Assembly: GCF_026212465.1 (NCBI RefSeq)
Contig: NC_080049.1
Coordinates: forward strand, 7,742,859 to 7,806,858
Reading direction: 5' to 3'
Length of the DNA stretch: 64,000 nucleotides
From: Amaranthus tricolor
Lineage: Eukaryota; Streptophyta; Magnoliopsida; Caryophyllales; Amaranthaceae
Part shown: piece by piece, positions 12,501 through 24,500 of the stretch
How positions within the stretch are numbered: position 1 is the stretch's first letter
Layout: every line of letters starts with the position of its first letter
Translations under genes and position numbers: made by a program
Notes under the pieces: generated by a model
What the model was told of the DNA's origin: nothing
The model's database searches: none
What the model saw: only the letters and a program-made list of their open reading frames with translations

Positions 12501-15500
12501 TTCAGGTACACTCAAAATCTTAATCTTGTACAAGTCTTAAAATAGGGAGGGGTGACAAGGGTAGATCTGGGTCGATCATCAAGCTCTTAGAATCCTCTTA
12601 GGATGTTTAACTTATCCACTAGACATAATGCTTATGTTTCCTTCATATTATAGTTGAATGACAGGAAACTCATATTCTTTTTCCTTTAGACATGAACCTC
12701 TGAAAGAGATTTTAAGTATATACGAGAGCTTCTTTCATTTTAGAGAGCTTTTGCACCCCTCGTCAATTGCAGATAAGAAGAATTGGAATCCAAATACTTC
12801 TTTGAGTTCTCCCACGCATCATTCTGTTATATTGTATTTGAATTTCTCGCCTCACTTTCCATCAGCCAACCGGGTTTGGAAAACAAAGGTTCCTTTAAAA
12901 TTAGGTTGTTTTCTAGGTATGTGACCTTAGGCAAGTTCAACACTTTGCAAAACCTACAAAAAAGATGCCCACGATCACCTCTCAACCAACAACAGGTCAA
13001 CGATGCATAATGTATTATAATAGCATTGAAGATTACAAGTTTCCTTTAAAATTAGGTTGTTTTCTAGGTTTGTGGCCTTAGGAAAGTTCAACACTTTGCA
13101 AAACCTACAAAAAAGATGCCCGCGATCACCTCTCAACCAACAACGGTGGTTTTGAAGCTAAGGGTCACCTAAAATTTCTTTGGAATAGTTGTTTCTTTGC
13201 CATTCTTTGGACATTTTGAAAGGAAAAAAAGATAAGAGTTTTTAAAAGATAAAGCTCTAATGTTAATTGTTGTTTGGGAGAAGGCAAAGTTCTTAGCTAT
13301 GTTTTGGGCTAAGTCCAATGACTTATTTTAGATTTTCCACTAGATGATCTATGTAGGAAAAAATGGAGAATCTTGATATAATTTTCTTGTTTTTTCAGGC
13401 ATGCCTCATCCCTAACATTGTATATTTCTCTTTATTTAAAAATAATACAAAAAATATTAATAAATCTTTCCTTGTCAAAAAAGAAAAATACAAAAATAAA
13501 CTCCATAGCCTTTGAATAATAAAGATGTCTAAAATCACAACTACACCAGGTAACACATGGGAAACTAGTATCTCATCTCCCAAGCTATTGCGAGTCCATG
13601 AAAAGGTTCAATAGGAAACGTAATATTATGATGAATTTTTGCCCAAAATGATGCCCCATTATATCAAAATCCCAAAGCACTTTTGGAGAAAATACCTTAC
13701 AATACCATCCAAACTCATTACTTGTCGCAAAAAGAATTCTCACTTGGTTTATGGGTAAAATCATTGCAATATGCATTGGGAAATTGGTTTATGTGCGGTT
13801 ATGCCCATAAACTGCTCAAAACCTCAGTTGTTATACTATAACCACTCACAAGCATACAAAGTACTAAGTGTTGCCAAAAAAGTTGTCAAAAGCGCCATTA
13901 GCAATTTAGCACCATCGCCATTCGCGTGCATGCATTTTGATTCTAAAGTTGTGTTTTTGTGTCCAACTCCAACACCATTACTTATCTATAAATTATAACT
14001 TTCTTATAAATGGCAATGTTGCTAATGGCAGCACTTATAATTTTGCACGCTTGTGTGCGATGTTGGATCCTCTAGTTAACTTGATATAAACTAAGTTTAT
14101 TTAATACTCGAAATTTGATGGGATTTTTTGTTATAGGTTAAAATTAGTGAACCTCGGCGAATTTAACTTACTAGAGAAATTACAAGAGAAACAATTAAAT
14201 TTCTTTAGTAAGGGAAAACACCCATTCACATCGGTTTTAAAAAAAAAATGCATACAAACACTTAGCGATTTTACCTTAATAGAGAAATTACTGGAAAAAA
14301 AAACAACTAAATTTGCTTGGTAAGGAAAAAATGGTAATGCTCTCAACATGTCAGTAAGTTGCGATGTTTAAAAAATATGAACTATATAATGCTTTTCCGT
14401 GGACGGTTATGGAGAAATAAAATTAGGGGCGGTACTTAAAGAACTTTTGGTTATTAGGGCATTATTTTGAGAAAAAATTCTATTATTGAGCCAATTTGTA
14501 ATAAGATTTTAAAAAAGAAAAAAAACAACCTACAACAATTTGATTCTTTGGTGGGAATTGATTTTACTATTTTACAAAAGATTTGGGGTGGTAAACACTA
14601 TTTATGCCAGATTCCAACAAAATGCTCATAAATCAGGTGTTGAATGTCATGTCCTTTTGTTGTTTTCCCACCAGGGTTTCTTTTACATCACCTTCACTCA
14701 TTATTTCTATTCCTCAAGATCTTACTCCATTAAATGCATCTTTCTCTTCTCCCTTTTCAAAATTCTTGGGAATTAAGTAGGGTTCAACAAGACACCGCCA
14801 AAAACTTCATCATCATCAACAAATGGAATGGTTACAGTAACATCTTACAACCTTTTGCCTTATACTTTTAAGGTATTATAGGCGTTACACCTGGGAAGCA
14901 TACAACCTTTTGCCTTATACTTTTGAGTGTTGCAGAAGATAGTAGCAATTCGCTATCTTTTTTTATAACCTTCCAATATGGAAAAGTTTGAACAGACAAG
15001 GTTAAAAATAGGAGAGGGAAAATTTCTACTCCTTTTTTTATGTAAAAATTTCTACTCTTTACTTGATGGAGTTTGACATTTTCCCAAGTTGAATAAAACT
15101 AGGAGCCATGATGTTGAAGATGAGAGAAAACTAGAACAGAGAAAAGAAGAAAGAAATCAAGTATAAGGATGGGGGAGTAATATTTGGAGATTAGAAGAAC
15201 AGACTAGGGAAGATGGAGAGGGGAAAAAGGCAGAATGAAGGAGAACTATGAATCATGGAGACAGCCAGTGCTGGGTACCATCATAAAAGGTAGTTTTCCA
15301 CAAAATAATCACAAAAAACTGAAAAAACAGTGGACTCACCTGGTTTGAATGAAGATCTAATATGCTTAGCAGAGATAGCTCTCCCATCTCTGCCGGTAGT
15401 GACGACAGCATATTGCTCCTAATATGTCAAAACAAATAGGTCAGAAGAATGACTAACAAAACACGATAATTAACCGCTGAGAAGAATCCTAACACAAAAA

Positions 15501-18500
15501 GCGGTCAAAGAGCAGAAAAATTTACCCGATATAAAATTCTACAAGGGAAGTGCAATCCTTAATAGACGATGGAATTGATGAGATTCCTGCACCAGATTAA
15601 GCATAAATAACAGTGAAATAAATACTGAATCAAACAATCACATTTTAAGAGGAAACTCACTGTTTTGATGCAGGTCGAGGCGAATAACACGTGAAAGCCT
15701 CCCGATGCTCGCTGGTATACCATTCAATAGATTTTTTGCTGAACCAAGGGCATCACAGTTTAAGAGAAACAACTAACACAATCGATTTAGAAAAGTGTGC
15801 AATTAATGAGTAAAATAAAACCTAGGAGAGGAACAAAGATATTTACAGGCATTTAGTTCGGTGAGCATGCTCCACGAACAAATCATAGGGTCTGATAGTT
15901 CTGTGAGCTTGTTTCCCTGGTTGAAAATTGTGGCATTGTCAAGAATATAGAAGCTTATAGCAGTAGAACTTCGAGTACTTTATGAAATAGTTTATAGTAC
16001 CTCCACATTCACTTTCAATAATTTTGTACAGCACACTAGACCTTCTGGCAAGCTTGCAATACTGTTATTTGAAGCCTGGAAGAGGATAACAGTAACGCAG
16101 TATGAAGACACAAAAATTCACCAGCAGGACCAAAGAAAGAAGCAATAAACATGTATTTGCCTCTTGTACAGTTCCACGTTATAGATAGTAACGAATTCTA
16201 CAGTTCATTGTAACAAAGACGGGTAAAGATTCATGGGGCTCTCAAACTCAGTGAAGTTTCTGTACATTATCCTCCCTATGTAATCTCAGGACTAAAACAA
16301 CAGCAAAATTTGAATAATAGTGAAATGCAAATATCATGTGATAAATGAAATGAAAAGAGCCCATTAGATTTGTATCAAAGAGAAAAAGGGTAATTTTTAA
16401 GAAAGTGGTAATAAATGAAGAGAGAGAATGAATTGTGTGGATGAAATTAAAAGAGAGTTAAAATGTATGGATGAGATTAAAAGAAAGTGGTGGGCCATTG
16501 TCCAAAAATAGAAATGATGCAAATTAAGTGGAAGGGACCAAAATGGAAAATGCCGCAAATTCAATGAGATGGAGGGAGTATCTGTGAATTTAAAGATTGG
16601 TTTGACCGCACAAGCATGCATCAGCAGAAGATCAGATAGTGTGCAGGCTTTCGAGATATGTGCAAGTTTTGAACTTTAAACTATTGTATACCTACTATAC
16701 ATGAAAGGAATAAAGGATTAAGCGAAGTAAAATCAGATGGTTAATGTTCTAGATAATATTGGGATAGCAAGCACAAGTATTTTCACTGGAAACTCGAAAA
16801 CAGTGAGCAATCTGATAGTAAGTATTTTTAATCAGCCGTTAGCAAATAACTAATCAATCAGAACATATAATGAGATAGAGAAGAACTAAAGGTTTTGCAG
16901 CTAAGCACTACCTTTAGCTCTGCTAATTCGGTACAATGTCCAAGAGAGCTGGGGATTTCCAGGAGTTTGTTATTTGAACAATCAATCCTGACACAAAAAC
17001 ATAGTAACAGAAGAACATTTTCATAAAAACTTGAGTATTCATTTACAAGTGAGAAAAAAACACGGCAGCAAAGTTAAACCCAAAAGAAGAGTATCAAAGT
17101 CAAAATTTATGAATAACAATGATCTTTCCGGTTGTCACTCCTTTCACTATGAAAAATAGATAACTTACTTAACAAGAGAAGTAGCTGATCCAATCTCTTC
17201 CGGTATGTTAGCTAGTGCATTGAATGACACATCAAGTGATTTAAGTGAGGGAAGCCTGTTGATTTCCATAATGAGGATGAAGGAAATAGGAGAAGATTAG
17301 CTCACCAACAGCATAATAGCAACCAAAAAAGTCAAAACAACTTACTCCCCAATCGCCGCAGGAAGCTCGGTCAGTTTATTGTGGCTAACATTTAACACAG
17401 TCAACAGAGGCAAATTTTTCAGGTCTTCTCTCAACACTTCAATATTATTATGGGCCAAGATCAGCTTTTGTAGGTCAACTATCTGTACACTCCAGGGGAA
17501 ATGATGAAACAAAAACAAACAAAAATCACTTTAGGCTTAACAATAATAACCGTAACACCAAAGTGCAAAAATGCAGTAACGGTCACGATTGCAGTAACAG
17601 AGACGGTGATGCGGTAACAGGTATGGTGCGGTTGTTGTACCGCCAAATATCGGACTACACCATCAAATATCGCTTGGTACGGCCTAAAATGTGGTTCTTA
17701 AACACCTTTAAGAATCGGCTAATACCCATTCAATAAATTTAAAATCTTAACGATACGGTCAAGACGATACATAATGCCATTGTTTTGGCAAGATTTAGAA
17801 GTCATATCTCATATAAACAATTGGAAAATATCAATAGGAAGGACGGAAATGATTAGGGCTTACACACCTCCCACCAATTGTCCCCTTCTCCAGCACCATC
17901 AAAATTTTGATAGACCTCAGTTGGAACTTCCCTGTAAATAAATCACAAAATATATAAAAAAAAAATTGTACAACATAGTGTGGAAAGCAATAATGTCCAA
18001 CATCTAACAAGAAAACACCACAAGAAAGAAAATGCGATTAGTCAGTTATCTTGCAAATGGGAGGCTCTTTCGGAAATTATTAAGTTACTAGAATGCTGGT
18101 AGTAAACAATATCGTTCTTGACTTTTTAGGGGTCCTAGTTAAACCAGCATATAAAGGAACCCTTTTATACAAATTGAAAAACATGCAATTTACATTTGAT
18201 CATAAGAACATGTACTAAGTCACGGGTTACATCAACAACATTTGAAAAAAAATTAATTACAATCAAATATTTCCCCCCATTTTTTAGGTCCCTTTTCTTC
18301 ATAGGCTCTTGTCAGTCGTACTTTTGACCACCCATTACAAGAAGCCCTGCTAGTTGATATAATTATCTAAGTGGAAAGTTGGCAAGAGACAAATAAATTC
18401 AAACAGTTTATCTAGGTGGAGAACAAGACACAATAAAATAGTGCAAAAATACGGTAACAGTAGTGATGATGAACAATGTGATGCGGTAATGAGGATGATG

Positions 18501-21500
18501 TGATTGTCATACAACCAAATACCGGCCCAAACCATGAAATATCGCTTGAAATGGCCTGAAATGCAGCTTTTTACACCTTTACGATAGGTAAGACCGGTTG
18601 GGTAAAATTTCAAAATCTTTATGATACGACAAATACAATACGATGCGGCCTTGTTTTTGCAGTATGCGGAGTAATTCCATCTAGAGTAGTTGAAATATAT
18701 TTGAAAGATGAAAATAAAACATAACATGGTAGGCTTGGATATTAATAAATCTTTGTTTTAAAAATTGTGAGGCGTAGCAAAGCGCACAATGGTAGTGCAG
18801 CTTGAGCTCAAGAAGCAAAGTTAAACCTCAAGCTTTTGGTAGGTAAAGCACACATTTTCGCTCAAAAACTTATACAACAATTTTAAAAAAGATTTGATGC
18901 AAAAAAAAATATGAGAATTTTACTACTAATCGTTTATTTAGAAGCAAAGTTAAAGCACGAGCTTCCAGTAGGTAAAGCCAATGGTTTCTTTGAGAATTTT
19001 ACTATTAATGATTTATTTAGAAGCGATTAAAAATTTTATTATATCACATTTCATTAAAAAACAATGAAAAAAAGAAGACAAACCATAAAAGAATGGAAAA
19101 TTGATAGAAACAATAAAGAGAAAACAATGAAAAGGAATTAGAAATTAAGTTGAAGAAAAGGAAAATTAGAAAAAGAAACAAGAAGCCAGAAGTTCAAAGA
19201 AGCCAAAGGAAAAAAGATAAAAGAATGAATCTAAAAGAAGACAAAAGAAGATATCTACAAGAAAAAAGATGGACGAGAAAACGACAAAACAAAAAGGGAA
19301 ACCATCTAGGACTCCAAACAAATCCTTATTTTTATTTAATCTGTCTTTCTCTCTTCAAAAATAAGAGAAAATCTTTTTTCCTTTTCTTTATCTATCTTCA
19401 TATAATAGATAACACTATTCTACGACATATTATTAAAGAAAAGTATTTTCAAAAAAAATTTAATGCAAAAGAGAAAAAAGTGCAGAAAAGCATGCGCCTT
19501 AGATATCTCTATGATCCTAAACCAAGAGATATTTGTCAAGCCTATCTAGGAGGTGCACTTAGGTGGTTTTCATAAGAGAGATAAAAATACAAGAAAAATT
19601 CTATGTATCTTTTAAAAAATGTTTGTCTCTTGATATTCAGATGATATTCACCCTATGGCCTTCCATTCTATCCTTAAAAATTTGTCAAGGCAACTAATCC
19701 CTCTATCCTTTTTTCTCCATTCAACAAGTCACTCACCACAAAATGGTGGTACAAGGATGGTACCACAAAGGTTCATATATAAAATCCTCCCTTTTTCACT
19801 TCAATCTCACTCTCTCACGATCCTTCAGGGAGGAGTTTACTCAAGAGTCAATAGCCTAAAACTCAACCAAAAAATGGTCAATGTACCCATATACGAGGAT
19901 GACAAGACCACGAAAAAACATCATTTGAATATAACAGAAAAAGAAAGAAAAGTAGTGGTCCGCCAAAATAAACACCTTTTGTCTCTCTTGGGAAGTAATC
20001 AGAGAATGAGAGATATTTCTTTTAGTTTATCTTGAGGATCATCCAGTTGCTTTAATTTTTCACTTATTAGATTATTATGAATTTTAACCAAAGGAAAAAA
20101 GGGGAACAAAATCATCCTTTTTCATATTTGAATCCCAAATAAAAGGTGGTACAGTAGCGATCTTTATCTTTAATATGCTACATCATATCACCATCAAATA
20201 ATGTGCTATATAATATCTAATACTCCGAATTATTCTAAAATGTAGCTTGTTCTAACATTTTCACACTTACTAAAAACCAATTAAATTATTTAAGTAGCTT
20301 TGGAATTGTGAAGGGCCTTGATGTTGAATTGACGTTACTAAGTATCTTACAATATTGCAATAATACCACTATGAGGTTAAAAGGAGTCTGGTATTGCAGA
20401 CCCATATTTTTGAAGCAAATGCAATTAGCTAAATGACTAAGTATGAGGTTAAAAGGAGTAATGAGTAAGTGCATTCTAAAGGAGTGGCAAATGAGAAAAT
20501 ATTCTTTAAAATAGCAAACAGCAGACCCTCGGTGATTCAAAATATGATCCACAAAAAGGAGTACCTGTGGAACTAGTCCAACTAATAATCTAGGGGAATA
20601 CCCCTCGCATGAATGCTTTGTCCAATCACTTATCTTTCTTTTGTTTTGTGCATAAAGCTTATAACTCCTAAACCACAAATGCATTCAATTTTATACTAAT
20701 AAAATATAGAATCCAAGGATGCCACCATGAGCGTTATAAGGTGCAACCATGTCTACTGCAACATTGGCGCGTACAAAACCACTTTCATGGTCAATGCGGA
20801 AGGTTTCATGATTATCACACCCTATATCACGGTCACGTCTCCCTTATAAACCTTTAAAATGCGTCTCAGTGCACTGATACAACCAATTTGGAAAGCACAC
20901 ATTAATCATTGCTCAACTTTGTTCATTTACAAATTAAATGTGAGCTTGTATCTCCAAAAAAAGCACTGAAAAATCAATGCCCTCTAATCACTATATTATT
21001 GATAATCCACAATAAGTGCATGTCCTTTGTGTGTCGTTTTGTCTTGCTCCACATAACCACAATAATTAATAATACCACAATGAAGCCAAATTCCACAGAG
21101 TATCTCACATTATGTGAATAAATAAGCACTTAAATAGCTCGCAAGTAAGCACTATTATGCCAACACAAGACACTGCTTCCCACAAAATTATAATTATTGT
21201 TAACAAAGAGGGTCAACCAAGTACATGTTCAACATAAAAACCAACCACCAAGGTAATTTCTATAGCGTTAATACATTTTTTTACAAGAAGAAAATGTAAA
21301 TAGAACTGAGCATACACTAAGGAGCACACAAAACACACACATGAACACAAAGATGATTGATGAGATATCTTGAGTACCTCCCCCTCAAACAAAATTGTAT
21401 TTCATTAACTAATCAACATTACGTTAGTGAAACAAACCCTCAGAAGCCTTGAGAGCAACCTCTCAAGCACAAGATCTCCCCTTTAATGGAGATCACGCTT

Positions 21501-24500
21501 TATCTAATACAAAGCTTTCTAAGTTTCTCAAACTCTTTTTCCCTTGTATAGGCCCCTAAATCAAAGGAATAAACCTTTGGACAAATAGACTCCCAAAAAT
21601 TGACCAAAACAAAAAAAGTCGCATTTGCCTGGAGGGTACTCGAACGAGCACTATATGTGCTCAAATGAGCACCAACCCATCAGCATTTACAACCTCCTAT
21701 TGTGTACCTCGTTCAAGGCACCTTCCTTCCCCCATCATGTGTAGTTCAAGGCCTACCCAATGTGCACAATCTTGCCTTGTTTAAAGCACTCTGTATGCAC
21801 CTTCTTGATCACCTCATGAAGTGATCCAAACCTCAACCTCTCATACTTCCTTGAATAACCAACCTCATCTTCCAATGTGCAAGCCACAGAGTGGGCAATG
21901 CGTGATCAAAATCATCTCCCGAGTTAGAAGAATTGTCACTTGCACTAACAATCTACCCCTCAAGTCCAAATCTCCCACCATCATCAAATGTCACCTTCTT
22001 AGGTGACCCACAAACAATCTCATCAACCTTGTGGCCTAGGCAACCACCACTAACTTATAGCATATACAAGTTGCTCTCACTCCTTTTTCCTTTTCTAAGT
22101 ACCATGCTCCCTTTAATGACTTTTAAGGTCCCACCACTAACCTTGAAAGAACATCCCTTAACTTCCAATCTACCCTGAGATGAGGTTCCTCTCAACTTAG
22201 GAAGATATCTCACCTCACTAAATCTTCTCTTGACACTATCATGTGTCACCACAACAACCTCACCAATACTTTCGACCTTCACCCTCTCATAATTTGGCAA
22301 AGTGACAAAGTCTCCATCACAAACACCAAGCATAGTTTTTTTTTTTGCCACAACAAATGTGGAATGAGCAACCGATGTCAATCACTTATTCTTTCCCATG
22401 AGACATTCCTCCATTAACGAGAGTGCACCATAATCTTCCTCCTCAACAGAACCTAGAGCGGCCTCTCCGCTAGACTCAATGTCTTTCCTACCATCCTTCA
22501 AGCTACTCATCCTCTTAAGGTCTTTCTTCATCTCTTTGCACATCCTATGAATGTGCTCCTTCTTCTTAAGCAATACTCCATGTTATTGTATTCATTTTTC
22601 TCTTATGACTTCCCTCTCACTTGGTAACCCTTCTCTTTGGTTCTCCCTCTACTAGAACCCTCACCAAACAAGCCTTATCCACTACTCTTCTTCTCCTCCC
22701 CCTCACATCTCACCATAAACCTATCATTCTCACTCAGCGCCACTAATGCTTGATCAAGAGTAATAAAATTCCTCCTATGAGCAATATTTGAACTATATTT
22801 CTATAACTTTTAGGAAGAGAAGCTAAAAAAAGTAAACCTTGCTCCTCATCCGACAACTTCTTATCTGCATTCCACAATTGACACACAAATTCGTTGAATG
22901 TGTTAATGTGATCTTGCATAGTTGTATCCTCTGGCTTCATTAGTCAATACAACTCTCGCCTCAAACAAGTCTTGAAACTTCTCCAACAACACACTGAGAT
23001 CCGTCTCCTTCAAGTAGTTATACTTGATTTTATGAGGAATGGGAAGCCTAATAGTGCTTACCGCCTTCTTCTTTATGGATACCCACTTCTCAACCTCCAA
23101 TGATGAGGACTTTGTTTTCTCAAGAGCATCATCAATACCTTATTGAACCAACAAGTCTTCAACAGAACTTTTCCACACCGAAAGTTCATATTTCCATCAA
23201 GCAAAGGAATATGGAACCTTGTTCCCCCACTCATGTTCTTTTTCACCAAAATCCATTCTTTCACTCACTAAATACCCAAGAAACTCACCAAGTTCTGATA
23301 CCAATTGAAATGAAAGGCTAAGGACTCTGTTTACTAAAGAACAAGATGAAAAACACAAAGAAAATGGAACATACACTAAGGAGTACACAAAACTTACACA
23401 CAAGAACACAAAGATGATTAATGAGGTATCTTAGATACCTCCCGCTCAAAAAAGATGGCATTTCATTAACTAATCAACATTGCATTAATGAAACAAACCC
23501 TCACAAGCGTTGAAAACAGCCTCTCAAGCACAATGATCTCACATTTAATAGATATCACACACTCTATGTAATACAAAGCTCTTCAAGTTTCCCAAATCTA
23601 TTTTCTCTTGTATTTGCCTCTACACAGAGTTCCAAACATTGATTTAATCCCTTATATAGACCCCTAAATCAGAGAAATAAACCCTAGGACAAATAGACAA
23701 CTTGCCCGCCAAGTATCAACCAAAATAGAAAAGTCGCATTTGTCGTAAACCACTCGAACGAGCACTAGCCCATCAGCATGTTACACGCCTCGTCAAGGCA
23801 CCTTCCTTTCCCATCATGCCTCATTCAAGGCATACCCAATATGCACTTTCTTGGCTTGTACAAGGCACCTCTTGCCTTGTGCAAGGAACCTTTTGCCTTG
23901 TTCACACATATTTCTCTATAATTCTGGCTATACACCTTTAACATCCATGGTTAACTATGTTGATCCAAACGTGAGTACGTGGCATGACAGCGTGTGAAAT
24001 GGCGTTGGTCAATGTGGCTTGGAAAGATATATAGGGGAGAGGGAGAAAAAGAGAAGTTCTCTAAAAAGTTGAGGCCAAAAAACTTCAAAGGGGCATTGAT
24101 CTTTTTTTTTTAAATGAACCAAGCAAAGATAATGAACCCCCTCTCTTGAATTATATTCTATTTCCCTTTATGGATTAAATTTAATGTGCACCAAATAACC
24201 CTAAGGAGAAAGAAAATGAATAACAGTTACTCTTAGACTAATGTACTTAAATCATTTAAAAAAAATTCAAAGGTGGAGCACACCTTTTGGCTAACATATC
24301 AATTAAATGGACCACGTCTCTTTATATGGTTCTCTACATGTTGCATTTCTCTCGTTAAATGACAAATTCTCACAGAAATGTCACTTGATGCTCTAATATC
24401 CATGTCACTTTCTAAAATTTTCATTAACTTGCTGATCCAAACAAGTTTTCAGCGACAACACTCCTTAACAATACTTTTTTCCCCTTTTCTTTATTTGGAC

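Noticed and set aside
19150..20035. Two ORFs (141 aa Lys-rich and 126 aa) in LRR intron 1
   Set aside because: Low complexity or no similarity; not supported as genes.
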